Positions 43,871 to 55,763 of a DNA stretch of 64,000 nt are shown in pieces. The stretch comes from Gnetum montanum. Lineage: Eukaryota; Streptophyta; Gnetopsida; Gnetales; Gnetaceae. A program made the position numbers and the translations under genes. Below the pieces are notes generated by a model that saw nothing but the letters and a program-made list of their open reading frames with translations, was not told the DNA's origin and ran no database searches. The first letter of the stretch is position 1; each line of letters opens with the position of its first letter. The stretch is taken from the NCBI GenBank assembly GCA_015680685.1, contig MNCI01014694.1:847031-911030 (forward strand), in the 5' to 3' direction.

Positions 43871-44489
43871 TGTGGCAAACAAATGTTACCCTATGAAAGA
43901 TAAGATGAAATCTCAAATTTGCATGAAATAGAAGCTCCATTGTAAAGCCAAACTTGCAACCAAACTCAAAATATGCAATAAACCCAAATTCCATCACAGC
44001 CCAAACTATAAAGAATAGTAATAGATTGGATACATCGTTACTTTAAAAGACACATAATAACAAGGAATAATCTTCATTATTATAATGAATTTATTCTGAT
44101 TACATATAATTAATTATATAAATTCTTTTTGAGTGTTGACTTTTATTAAGAGCTACATAAGCATAACATTTAAATTGATATTTTAGTTTATGCATATAAA
44201 CCAAGTATTTTTAGGTCTACTACTTTGTTGGGGGGTTGTTCAAAAGAAACATTTTTTAATAATATTTACCCTCATTACATATAGTGAAACTAACTAAATA
44301 TGTTTAGGTCTACCCCTTTATTAGGGCTGGTGGAACCTAAAACATTTTTTTAAAAAATATTTATCTACAATAAATAATGAGTTAACTACTTGAGCCACCT
44401 ATCATGTGCAAACTAACAATTTTTGTTTTTACTTAACTTTAATAAAGTAAACTTGTATTCATATGTACATTCTTTGGTTTTATTAGCAC

Positions 44490-44600
44490 AAGATATAACC
44501 CGTGTGGGTGTAGCATAGTGGTAATGAAACCTAAAAGGTTGTGGGTTTGATTTCTACCTCTACTTATGACTATAGTAGCAATAGAATAAAAATTTCAAAT
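44490..44600 (+). mobile_element. tRNA-derived SINE-like head
   Basis: GTGTAGCATAGTGGTAA contains a box A match (TAGCATAGTGG, 44511-44521), and GGTTTGATTTC (44544-44554) is a box B match with two transitions from GGTTCGANTCC. The 33-bp distance between boxes suits an internal RNA polymerase III promoter. It lacks a tRNA cloverleaf, so a SINE or tRNA pseudogene is more likely than a tRNA gene. The 3' end is not defined. Confidence 0.5.
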
Positions 44601-46254
44601 GAGAACTAGAATTGGTGATAGTGGACTGCTACGTCTTGTTCAAACTTGTAGTTCATCCTTAAAACATAAATTTTGATTGTCATAAGTCATCTTTAAAGCA
44701 TTTTTTAATGTTTTTATATTGGCTCTCAATTGTATAAATATAAATTATATTTAATAGAGTTTACTATTTCGTTCCAATTTCTTTCTTTCTTTAGTCTATA
44801 TTTTGCATAATATTTTTTTTCCTTTTTCTTTTTTGGATTTAGTTACACAAAGCTTTTATAATATTAGAGATGTTTCTTTTTGTAACTTTTTCTATTAATG
44901 TTTTGATGTTATTGTTTTGTATTTTCTTTAGTTGTGAAGGTCAATGTTGTGAAAATTGGTATTGTTAATATGAACATGTAATCCAAGCTTGCTTTCATTA
45001 CAAAAGAATGCTTGGACCAAAATAATTAATACCTTAAGATGATTTAAGGAATTTCGAGAAACTTCTATTGCTTTTAAAAAATTTTGGCCATGAACATAGG
45101 AGTGAAACAGATGTTAAAATTAGTGCTATGTAATGATGAATTGATTTAATTTTTGGGAGGAAATTGCTTGGTTCCACCTTAATGACCTTTTATCTTCTTG
45201 ATTGAATGTTGAAATTGAAATATCAAGAATTTGGTTGAATATCTTTAATGAATTTGATAAAGATGATGATGCAATGATGAGATTAAATGTTGATGATGTT
45301 GAATAATAATTATTGATTAATGTTAAAATTTCTTAAAGTGATAATGAAAAATTGATGAAGAGATAATCATTGATGATATAATGATGAATTGTTGAATAAT
45401 AAAATTCATGATGAATTTTCATGAATTGATGAAGGAAATTTTGCAACTCAAACAATCTTATTACTAAAGCATCATGTACACCATATGTTGCTTATATACT
45501 TATAGTTAATTGATGGGGCCATCATGGTATATGATGGGACAAACCTTTTTTTATGGAAAATAAGCTAGAAATTGAAGGGATAGAAGAGATTGAAGTCATT
45601 ATTTAATTACATCCATCCATCTATCTTTTATGAAACAGAAAAAAATAGAATTTCCTATTTATTCCTATATGGGAGTTATTTTTTCTTCAAGTACTTTTTA
45701 AAGTTTTCATTATTTATATTTTTGTGTTGTTGGTTTGTATTTTGTTTGTTTGGTTTTTGTTCTTGAACATTTTTTTATACAATTGTTTTTCATTGAGATA
45801 ATTGTAGATTTATTGTGTGTAGGATATATTTTGATTTTTATATCATGTTAGTGGGAAGATAATTTTTAAAATAATTTTGTTAGTTTTATTACTTTTACAT
45901 TTCTTATACAAATACCAACATTGTATAGGAGGAAAAATTGGAAGCTAATGCAACTACCCACACATTTGTCTCTTTTTTACTATTTCATTCTTTTTTCTTT
46001 CTCTTTTTCTTTGTTTCCTCTTCTTTGTTATTATTTTTCTCATGCTTTACTGAATTTTCTTTCTTTGTTTCATGTTTGCATTTTTCAATTTTTTTACTTG
46101 ATGTGTTTCCTTCCTTATTGGTTGCTAGCATTTGTATTTTATGTTGTAATTATTTTGTAATTTTTATTATTTTTGTTTCTATTTTAGGTAACTTTGCTTT
46201 GGTTCTTGTTGTTTTATAGTTTTGTATATTGAATTCTTATTTTGGAAACCATTT
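44601..46254. other. AT-rich DNA, no gene
   Basis: Long T-rich and A-rich runs. The only long open frames (45921-46219) read as Phe/Leu/Ser low complexity from TTC/TTT runs, so I do not treat them as coding. A GATGATG-rich stretch lies about 45240-45430. Confidence 0.5.
44833..44985 (+). repeat. Direct repeat, copy 1
   Basis: The word order TTTGGATTTAG, AGCTTTTATAATATTAGAG, TTTCTTTTTGT, TGTTGTGAAAATTGGTATTGT recurs at 46255-46410. A weaker third copy lies about 45690-45790. Origin unknown. Confidence 0.5.
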
Positions 46255-46410
46255 TTTTGGATTTAGATATGAAAAGTTTTTATAATACTAGAGTTATTTC
46301 TTTTTGTTCCTTTTAAAATTTTTTTGTTTATGTTTTTGTGTTATTGGTTTGTGTTTTTTTTAGTTATGAACATCAAAGTTGTGAAAATTAGTATTGTAAA
46401 TGTGGTAATG
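46255..46410 (+). repeat. Direct repeat, copy 2
   Basis: Matches 44833-44985 by eye with substitutions (GTTGTGAAAATTAGTATTGT). The pair could be ends of a decayed small element or a tandem duplication. Confidence 0.5.
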
Positions 46411-47588
46411 CAATAGCTAGAATTCACAACACCATCTACATTTCGTAAACTTTATAAAGCATTAATGACACTGAAAGTAGACTTTGATTGAATTAATAAA
46501 TATTGAAAATTCATTATGACATTACAATTTCATACATATAAGTCCCAACACATTAGTTTTCTATAGTAAAAACCATGAATACAAATACAACATATACATA
46601 TATTTATAAAATAAAAAGGCTCCATCCTCCCCATCAATCTTGGTGCTCTCCTACAGCATTAATTCCATCACTAGCTTAAAAATGTAGTATAAATTGAATG
46701 GGAAGCCTTTACAATTCCTCTATTGGATGGCTAACAAGTATTATATTAAAGGAGAATGGAAAAAGAGAGTATCTTGCATTAAATTTTAGTCCTACATGTG
46801 CACCAAGCATCACATACAACATACCATTACATCATAGTATCTCAAATTACATATAAATGTCTTATAGCATACTCATATGAAAATTATTACAACATAGTAC
46901 ATATTATACTTATACAAAAATTAGTGCATCACAATACATATCAGCCTCATACTAGACTCACATGAAAACTGGTGCTCAATCATAACCATATACAAAAGTA
47001 ACATCACCATATGAGGTAATAGTGATTCACTACAAGTCTCAGATCTAGCTATTCTTACGAGCATATGATCATAATGTACACTTACATCAACATACCCATC
47101 ATCACTTGGATCATTCATGTACATAATACTGATCAAGAACAAACTCATATAGTAGCTAGTATATTTGGACTTTGTTAGCATATGTATTAGTAGTTATGAA
47201 TACTCATAATTAAATGTTTGTAGGTCTTTTATTATTCCAATTGGTGTTAGGGCTTGTAAATAAGTAACCTAAAATCACTAACTTTTTAAGATTTAATCAT
47301 AGGTTCAACTCACCTATGTCATATATCAGCTATAGGGAAAATCCATCTACACTCTCCCACTCTAGAATGAGGTTTGAGACAGGAGCCTCACTAATGCATA
47401 ATAGTGGGAGTTCATCCAATTTCCTCTAAGATGCCTCATCCTAACTAGTCTACCCACTTCATGCTATCTTTACCTACTAACAAACCAAAAGTAACTAGTG
47501 CTACATTTTTCATCATAAAAACATGTGTCATGCTAGGCTCCCATATACCAAAACAATCAATCTAGGTGATAAAACTAGTCCATGTTAG
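46411..47588. other. AT-rich DNA, no recognised gene
   Basis: Contains a box-B-like word (GGTTCAACTC, about 47303) without a convincing box A, and a stretch of TAG/CATATA-rich sequence. Nothing else is supported. Confidence 0.4.
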
Positions 47589-48420
47589 TGATGTGATATT
47601 GTATCTTTGCTTACATCATCATAAATGTGATGTAGTGGGTCCTAGTTTTCACTATAAATACCAAACCATCATCACATCAAATGAACAACTTTCATTCAAC
47701 CCTTACTGAAATTTTTGCAATTTCTTTCTATGAGTTACACTTAGAGTTAGAAGTGAATATCCATAGTGTGGTAACTAAAAATTGTACAAAGCCTTTATTT
47801 GACTAGATTGTACCTAGACACAATTCATGATCAATAGTAAAGATCAAGATTGTTTCTTTCCATTGCAACATCTCACTTAGTTTACTTTTATTTTCTAATA
47901 TGTTTACTTTTATTAAGTTATTTACATTTTCTAAGTTCTTTACTTTTCCAATGTCCATTAGTAAGGCTACATAAGTACAACTTGTTTTAAGCATTAAGTG
48001 TAATCATTTGGTAACCCAATAGTGACTTCACTTGATTCACTCAGTAATGAATTCACTTGGCAATCCCAGTGATGGTTACATAAGCCCAAGGCATGTACGA
48101 CAAGCTAGGAATGGATGCTTATCACCATAGGTTAGGATAGATCTACATTTTTGTTATTACATAGATTTAAAATTTATTCTCATTTTCGTTATGGAAACAC
48201 TTGGATTAATTAGAGCCCAAAACATCATGATATCATATAACTCACCAATAGTTAAACCATACTACTCATACTTCACTAAATCAATGTGAGAAGACAATGA
48301 TCATAAATCAACTATCAACCACTAGCATACATATATTGTTAATTTACGGATTGCAATCTAGTCACGTGTGAACACTCATGACCTCTATGGTGGAGTGTTG
48401 GAATACCTAGCCACTCATCA
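47589..48420 (+). repeat. RE6 5' LTR
   Basis: TGATGT to TCATCA, 832 bp. TATAAATA is at 47653. GATGTA is at 47629 (24 bp upstream), ATCATC at 47615 and GTATCT at 47601 hold the same 14-bp phase, and TACATCA/TGATGTA form an inverted repeat there. The conserved GGTAACCCAATAGTGA and GGCAATCCCAGTGATGG blocks are present. Confidence 0.85.
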
Positions 48421-48440
48421 TTAGCATCGTTGCTAGGGAT
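48421..48440 (+). other. RE6 primer-binding site
   Basis: TTAGCATCGTTGCTAGGGAT is the tRNA-Asp type with transitions. Confidence 0.8.
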
Positions 48441-48565
48441 GTGTCAATGTTTGCTTAGTAGTTGATCTTATAAGAGTTCATTATATTAATAATCAAAAAG
48501 TCTATCTTTCACACTTGAATCAATTCTTTTAACACATACATTCTTAAAATCATTAAAAACGTAAT

Positions 48566-50990
48566 ATGGCTTCTACACTTAAGGAGAAATCACCATCTAC
48601 TAATGAATTCAACAAAAGTCATGACCAAAACTATAATGAATAAGATGGAGTGTGCTTATGGAAACAAGAATCTCCTATGCTCACACCAATCCATATTATC
48701 TTGATTTCACATTTTTCTTTCACCAAGATGAATAACTGAGGTGGAGAGATTTATATGAAAACATTGTTTTGCCTCTTATAATATTCTACACCATCTATGC
48801 TATAAGAAATCCTAAGTCAAGCCTTGACCATGTACAAGAAGGGTACCACATCATAAAGCATATGACCAGGCCATACCAACCAATAAAAGCCTAGGTAACA
48901 AGGGATGCTACTATGGAGACAAGGAACAAGCTTGATAAAGGAAAGAAAGTATCACAAATGATTGTCCTAGAGGAAAGAGATAATGCCATGTTCCACTTAG
49001 AAAATTCTATCAAACCCATGGATATTAATCTTCAACACTAGTCATTCGTACTGAAGATCTTGTCAAGATATAGTTGCATTCAAATCTTGCTGAAATGCCC
49101 AAAGGAGATAAGGAAGACTTCACATTGTAAAGGAGCTCAAGGTCCAGAACCTTTACTTAATCAAACAGAGATGAATTAAGAAGTCATAGAAGGAGAACTA
49201 GTTAGCATTGTTCTCCAACTTCTTCCTCTTCCTCCTCACACTTCTTCTAAGAGTATGAAAAGAGAGAAAGACAAATAAGAGATCATGATAGTAAAAGATG
49301 AAGGGATATTAAGAGGCATGAGCATCAAAGAAGGCATCCTAACAATGAAGAAGATGATTATGAGAAAAGAAGAGAAAGAATTAGGCATGAACAGAGAGAG
49401 CATTATGAGCATCAAAGAGGTCACCACTATAATAGATCTCATAGACTCAAAGATTATGAAGAACCCCTATTGGCTACTTGTAGCATTATTGATATTAGGG
49501 AAGCAGTGTAAATTCCTACTAGGTATGTAAGGGATAGTCATATCAAGTGATTAGATATGAACAATATTTTGAAATTCAAAGTTGGGTATAATGAAAATCC
49601 ATAGCACCATCTTCAAGCCTTCCACATTTCTTGCACCTTGCAAAACATTGAAAATGATTGGTAGAAACTAAGGTTGTCTTCGAAAACACTCATAAAGAAA
49701 GCAACGAGCTAATACAAATCCTTAGAACTAGAATCTATTCAAATATGTAGTACCATGCTAGAGCTCTTCAATGAAAAATATCAAACTTATTCAAGAGTGT
49801 CCAATTTGAAAAAATATATTCAAGGATGGAAGCAAGGGACAAATGAATCCTTTGATGTAGTAATAAGAAGATATTATTCTCTACTACACATGTGCTAAGG
49901 CCATGGTTTTTCTTAAAATGAATAACTATGACACATTGTTGATGGTCTAAGAAACAAAACAAGAGAAATCCTTGGGGTATATGCCCAAGGAAGGTTATCC
50001 GAAATGATGACTCATCGTATCCAAAGACCAATAGACCAAGTGGCAAAAGATAAAGAAGAATTTGAAAAAAAAAAAAGAGAATTAGATAAAGAATTCAAAC
50101 AGTATCCTAGAATGAGAAAAAGGGATGTGAGAATATGCTATAGAAAATAGGAAGAAACTTTTTAGGATACAATTCAATGGAAGATTCCACTCATCCAAAA
50201 ATTAGCTAATGACATTGTTACTAAGGTAAAGAAATTGTGGGATTCCCTATATGAAAAATTTGCTACCACACTTAAGATAGTAGAGGAGAAAACTGAATAG
50301 GCCTTGAATAAAAAGAAGGAAATAAGAGACAATGGATGAGAAAACTACAAAAATAAAACAAAGTTGTTGTAGTTGAAGAATTAATAGACTCCAGTTCAGA
50401 AGATGATGAAGGATGAAAATTATGCTAATATGAACATCCTACGGGTTGTTGTCTTATTATGGCCCATTTGCAAGAGTCTGGGGCATACACACTTAATCCA
50501 AGATTTGTTAAGAAATAAATGCCAAGACAATTATCTTACCCACAAGGTAACTTTTGACAACCTTACCAACTATCATATTATCCAGGTGGAGCTTATCCTT
50601 AACCACAAGAACAATACTAGCAATAGTGGAAACAACCACAAGCATGGGGGATGCCACCATCTAGGTAGTACTATCCATATAGGCAACCAAATCATTATGG
50701 ATATTATGTTCAACATTTAATATCTCTAGGGAATAATTCAATCCATACCACCTCTCAATACTATCCACTGGAATATCATAGACCCACTCCTTTGTGAATG
50801 GATCCATATTCTTATGTATCCCAACCAATAGCTAGTTCATCATTCCAAACTCCTAACTCCCTATCACTAGTGCTACCACTAGTTATTCAAGGAGAACGAC
50901 CAACACAACTACAACAAGAAAGTTTCAACATGATAGTTAATACACAAGAGGATGTGATCACAAGTGAACTAAGGTCCTAGAAACATCCTT
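48566..50990 (+). pseudogene. gag: RE6 gag
   Basis: ATG at 48566 (MASTLKEKSPS). The N-terminal block includes AYTNPYYLDFTFFFHQDE and WRDLYENIVLPL (about 48680-48780), with an Arg/His/Glu-rich linker. The core is about 49490-50040 (NFKVGYNENP, LQNIENDW, KLRLSSKTLIKKAT, KYIQGWKQGTNESFDVVIRRYY). The knuckle YEHPTGCCLIMAHLQESGAYTLNP is at about 50430-50500. A Pro/Gln tail ends near 50990. Many stops. Confidence 0.8.
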
Positions 50991-51109
50991 TTTTAAGGAC
51001 AAGTCCTAAAAAGGTTCAAAGGATGGGAAATTTCACCTACATCAATTCCATTCACACATACTCATCAAGGAAGCACTATGCCTCCAAATTCTAGAGATTA
51101 GAACTTGAT

Positions 51110-51560
51110 CACCATCATGCTCACTCAAATAGTCACATATTGGATTAAAGCATAAGCACTTCCCAAGAAGAGAAAAAACCCTATAAGTCCCTTAGTATCT
51201 CTACCGATAGTAGGACATATACCCTACAAGGCTCTACTAGATTTAGGGTCAGGAGTAAATATAATTTCATAAGATATGTACAAAGCTTGGAATCTACCTC
51301 CATTGAAGAAAAGAAACATCCAACTAAAGCTTACAAATTAGTCAATTGTCATACCACTTGAACAGGTGGAAGATGTCATCACTACCATAAGTGGATGGTC
51401 CTATCTTGCTAATTTTCTTATCATCCATGTGGGAAATAATAAAAGAGAAATTCCTATAATTATGGGAATGGCATGGCTTAGCACTATAGATGCTAAGCTA
51501 TGAATTAGAGACTTATCCTTGGAAATCTCCGAGGAGGATGAAGTTGGAATTGTATGGTGA
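51110..51560 (+). pseudogene. RE6 protease
   Basis: Shows YKALLDLGSGVNIIS (Ser of D-S-G changed to Leu), LPPLKKRNIQLKL, PLEQVEDVITTISGWSYLANFLIIHVGNN and IPIIMGMAWLSTIDAKL (Arg of MGR changed to Met). It is inactive. Confidence 0.82.
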
Positions 51561-52084
51561 TGTAAATTTCCATGTATCACATACAACAATAATAGGTCCA
51601 ATTGTGCAAAAAATTTGGACTATGAAAGATAACATCATCACAACATGTAATAGACATATACAAGATATGTGTGTACAAAAGTGTTTATATGCAACAGCCA
51701 CTCCTCAAGAAGGCACCTAGTGGTTGATAACTAAAGAGAAAACTAAATCCAATATATGCATGAAATTGACAAATAAAATCACAAGTGCCTATGTAGAGAA
51801 AATTAATAAGTTAGAACAACTTTAAAGATCACCTTCTCACATTGAATCACATCAAGAGGAAGATACTGAATGGGAAGGACTAAAGATACAAGAGACCTAT
51901 GAACCAAAATCCTTAGAACTGAAAGCCCTACTAGATACACTTGAATATGCATTTCCAAATAATAAAAAATTGGTAATTATAAATGCTAAATTTGATAAGG
52001 AATAAAAGATAAAATTACTAAAAGTGGTAAATAAATGGCCAACTATATTTATAGGGTCCTATGACAAGATAACTGGAATTAGTC

Positions 52085-53333
52085 CATGTATATGCCAACA
52101 TCGAATCTATACAGATCTAGCTATTAAACCAAGCCACTAACCTCAATGAACGTTGAACCCAAAGCTTAAGAAAGTTGTTAAGTAAGAGCTAGAAAAACTA
52201 CTGAGTGTAGGGTTCATCTACCCTATAACAAATAGTCAATGGGTTAGCCCATTAGTCATTGTACCAAATAAGGATGACAAATATAGGGTTTGTATTAATT
52301 TTCAATTGTTAAACATGGTAACATTTAAGGATCACTTCCCTCTACCATCTATCAACTAGACCCTGTACACGATAGCAGGACATTAGTATTACAACTTTCT
52401 AGATGGATATAGTGGGTACAATTAAATCTGCATTGTATTAGAAAACCAAGAAAAGACCACATTCCCTAGTCCATGGGGGACATTTTCCTATAAGCAAATG
52501 CCCTTTGGCTTGTATAATGCATCTGCTACATTTCAAATACTAGTATTTAACATCTTCTAAAAGAAAATTGGCAATGGAGTTGAAGTCTTTATGAAATATT
52601 TCTCCAAATATGGGCTATACTTTATATAAGCCTTGGACCATTTGGAGCAAGTACTAAAAAGATGTGTAGAAACCAATCTAAAGCTCAATTAGTAGAAAAT
52701 TCATTTCATGGTTTAAGATGGTATAGTTTTTAAGCACGAAATATCTCACAAGGAAATAGATGTAGATCCAGAGAAGTTCAAAGTCATCTAGAATGTCACT
52801 CAAAGGTCACAAACTATTAAAGATGTCAGATCATTTCTAGGCCATACATGATATTACAGACAATTCATCAAAAAAAATTTAAAGATCATGAAACCACTAG
52901 CAGAATTAACCAAGAAAGATGCGCCATTTCTTTAGACAGAAAAATGTGCGAAAGCATTTGGGACTTTAAAATAAAAACTAATTGAGACATCAATCCTTTG
53001 AGCTTCAAATTAGTCAATGCATTTCCACATTATGATGGATGCTTCAAACTGTGCACTACGAGTAGTACTAACTTAATTGAATGAGCAGAAAGGACCTTAT
53101 TATATACACTACTCTAGTTAAAGCATCATCAGGGCACAACTTAACTACAGCACAATAGAAAAGGAGCTAGTGGCCATGGTGTATGTACTTGAAAAATTCA
53201 AACATTATGTGCTTGAGGATCTCGTTTCTGTCCACACAAATCATAGTGCTATCAGATTTCTAATGAAAAAGCCAGCAGTTAATACTAGAGTGATAACATG
53301 ACTAGTTATCTTACAAGAATTTGACATCATCAT
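52085..53333 (+). pseudogene. RE6 reverse transcriptase and truncated RNase H
   Basis: RT: VGFIYPITNSQWVSPLVIVPNKDDKYRVCINF, LLNMVTFKDHFPLPSIN, NFLDGYSGYN, PFGLYNASATFQ. The catalytic motif reads FMKY near 52590 in place of FMDD. RNase H begins about 53030 (MDASNCALRVVL, YYIHYSS, LNYSTIEKELVAMVYVLEKFKHYVL, VHTNHSAIRFLMKK) and is cut after LVILQEFDIII at 53333. It is inactive by catalytic loss. Confidence 0.88.
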
Positions 53334-54261
53334 TGATGAGTCACATTGAGTTGGCTACATCGATGAGGCCTCGTTGATGCAGCCTCATTAAATAGGCCTA
53401 GTCGATGCATCTTACCATATGTCAACAAGGCCCCATCAACATACTGTCATGTGTTGGCTATAAGTACGTGCATGCAGCTACATTTATGACATAAGTAGAT
53501 TATAGTTGTAGCAGAGCTCTTGCAATTTTTTTCCATTAGAAAGTTATAATTTTTACTTTGAGTGCCCACAGTAGGATTCATTGAGTGTATGGATCTTTAT
53601 TCGAGCATTACTGTACCTGAGCATGACCATGTGTGTAGTAATAAAGATGAGCTTTCTGATAAACCTTGTAACACTTTGGATAGATTAGCTATTTCATTTA
53701 TGCATTCAATGTTTTTAGTTATTTGTTCAATGTTTTCAATTATTTCGCAAATATTTTCTAGTAATTGAGTTAATGAAGTAATTAAGCTAGATAGATTAAA
53801 TACACAAGTACAATTGCTTTGAGCATAACATGTATTCACTTGGTAATCCTAGCAGCATTATTACTTGGTACACCTAGTAGCATAGTGCTTGGTCGCCCAG
53901 CAATGGATATGTGGGTTTAGGACATGTATGAAAAGTGGGAACGGATACTTATGTTAGGATTAGTTAAATGATAGTAAATTAGTTAATTTAGATTAGTTAA
54001 TCAAATTCCTTTTTATCTACGTTTCAAGCACCCAACTATAAAACATAAAAAATGATAAAAATTGAATGCCTCAGTTACACTTAACCATACCAATGAATGT
54101 CACAAGTGTAATTGGGAAGACAATGATTGACCTTAAGGCTAGACTCACTTCCTAAAGGGCTAGTGCACTAGAAACAACAAAGTCCATAGAATTCAACCAG
54201 ATCATACATGAATGCTTTGTGATTCATATGGTTGGATGTAGGAGTACCTCACCACTCATCA
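53334..54261 (+). repeat. RE7 5' LTR
   Basis: 928 bp. U3 cores at 53359, 53373, 53387, 53401, 53421 and 53435 are of ATCGAT/GTTGAT/GTCAAC type, with 8-bp spacers such as GAGGCCTC and AAGGCCCC. TATAAGTA is at 53459. The phase (-24, -38, -58, -72, -86, -100) is the same as in RE4, with different core sequence. The U5 stem is CAGTTACACTT (54072-54082) with AAGTGTAATTG (54104-54114). Confidence 0.9.
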
Positions 54262-54281
54262 TTGGTGTCATTGTCGAGGAC
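54262..54281 (+). other. RE7 primer-binding site
   Basis: TTGGTGTCATTGTCGAGGAC differs from the tRNA-Asp complement by transitions. Confidence 0.85.
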
Positions 54282-54417
54282 TTTGTTTGTGTAATGTGCA
54301 CTATTTAGGTCTAAGTGAATATCATTAATATCATTGTATGAACCTCAAGGTCAATATCATTTCCACTATACATAAAAATTATAAAAGCACATTGATAATT
54401 TTATTTTGTTTTTCAAA

Positions 54418-55763
54418 ATGTCTTATTCTGCTCGCAAGCTCAAAGATACCAAACCACCGATCTCACAAGAATACAAGGTGGTATACACTCATCCAGATGA
54501 GTTTGTGCCAAATTTCAACTTCATCCTACATCAAGATGAATAGATGTGATGGCGTGATATGGAGGGCAACATCATCTTGCCCCTGATCAATCTGTGCCTA
54601 GGATACTATTCAAAACCCTTAAGAAGTTGGGTATAGCAAATCTTCACAAATAATATGTTGTGGATGGATATGACACTCGAAACTACTATCCCACTAAAAC
54701 AAAACATAAATGAGATAAACATTAGGAGAAACTCCATGAAGCTACAAAGGGGAAAAATTACACCAATTCCTTGTTCCTACTAAATCAAGATGACATTAAG
54801 GATCATCCTATTGAAGGTTCTCAACATGAAGACTCTCCACCCACTACTATTGATGGTGAGAATGTGAACCTAACTCTATGTTCCACTAATCATAAATTGG
54901 GTTCAAGAAAGAGTGATAGCTAAGGTAGGAACTCAAGTAAACATCACAACAATAAGTGATCCAAGGATGGTGATCGTAATAAGTATAAGAGTGATGGTAG
55001 ACACCATGGTGGCAGTGGTGGTCCACCTTCCTGTTCATCCTCTTCACCTAATTCTAAACATTCCTCTTCATCTAATAGTTCTCATGAAAGTTATCATCAA
55101 AAAAATCATGATGAAGGTGATCAATGAGATAATAGTGACCATGAAGGCTATCGAAACCGAAGGGATGGCTGAAACCATCATTGGCATCATCAACACAGTG
55201 ATGATGATGAACCTCTATTGGTGACTCAAAGTATGCTCAACATTGTGAAGGTAGTTAAAATCCCAACCAGGCATATGAAGGATATTCAAATCAAGCACCT
55301 AGACATGAACAATATTCTAAGATTTGAGGGAGGATACAACTTTGATCTGCAAACAAATCTATAAGCTTTTCAAGATGCTTATGCCTTATAGAACATAGAG
55401 AATGAGTGGTAGAAACTAAAGCTTTTCCCAAGGATACTCATCAAAGAAGCTAAAAGTTGGTATTGATCTGTAGAGCCAGAATCCATTCACCGATGGAGTA
55501 CCATGTTAGAGTTATTCAATGATAAATACAATATGTACTCCAATGTGTTTAATCTAAGAAGGAAAATCCAAGGCTATAAATATGGAGCACATGAACCCTT
55601 AGATATCACCATGGGCCGATATTATTCACTCTTACATTGATGCCCTAGCCATGGTTATTCTCAAAGGAAACAACTTCACTGCATCATAGATGGGCTTAAA
55701 GCAGAAATAAGAAGAACCCTTGGGACGTATGCCTAAGGAAGATTGTCTGAATTGAAAGCCCAT
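54418..55763 (+). pseudogene. gag: RE7 gag, 3'-truncated
   Basis: ATG at 54418 (MSYSARKLKDTKPP). The block EYKVVYTHPDEFVPNFNFILHQDE ... WRDMEGNIILP is followed by a Ser/His/Asn/Lys-rich linker. The core is from about 55225 (SMLNIVKVVKIPTRHMKD, LDMNNILRFEGGYN, IENEW, LFPRILIKEAKSWY, RRKIQGYKYGAHEPLDITMGRYYSLL, RRTLGTYA). It ends at ELKAH, where RE8 is inserted. Stops are mostly CAA/CAG/TGG derived. Confidence 0.85.

Larger units (their letters stand above)
47589..53333 (+). mobile_element. RE6, Ty3/gypsy element truncated by RE7
   Basis: 5' LTR, PBS, gag, protease, RT and part of RNase H in order. It is cut at 53334 by the RE7 LTR. The remaining RNase H, integrase and 3' LTR should lie beyond the window, on the far side of RE7 and RE8. 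It is the most diverged member, AT-richer than the others, and very rich in stops. Confidence 0.88.
53334..55763 (+). mobile_element. RE7, LTR retrotransposon truncated by RE8
   Basis: 5' LTR (53334-54261), PBS and the first two thirds of gag. RE8 begins at 55764. The rest must lie outside the window. The preceding 5 bp (ATCAT) should reappear after the RE7 3' LTR. Confidence 0.88.

Noticed and set aside
45240-45430. GATGATG-rich stretch as a satellite
   Set aside because: Irregular spacing and simple-sequence composition; no defined unit.
45921-46219. Open frames of 79 and 93 codons rich in Phe, Leu and Ser
   Set aside because: They arise from T-rich runs in AT-rich DNA, overlap in two frames, and have no domain or conserved start.
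47295-47330. Box-B-like GGTTCAACTC as a second SINE or a tRNA gene
   Set aside because: No acceptable box A at the right distance and no cloverleaf.
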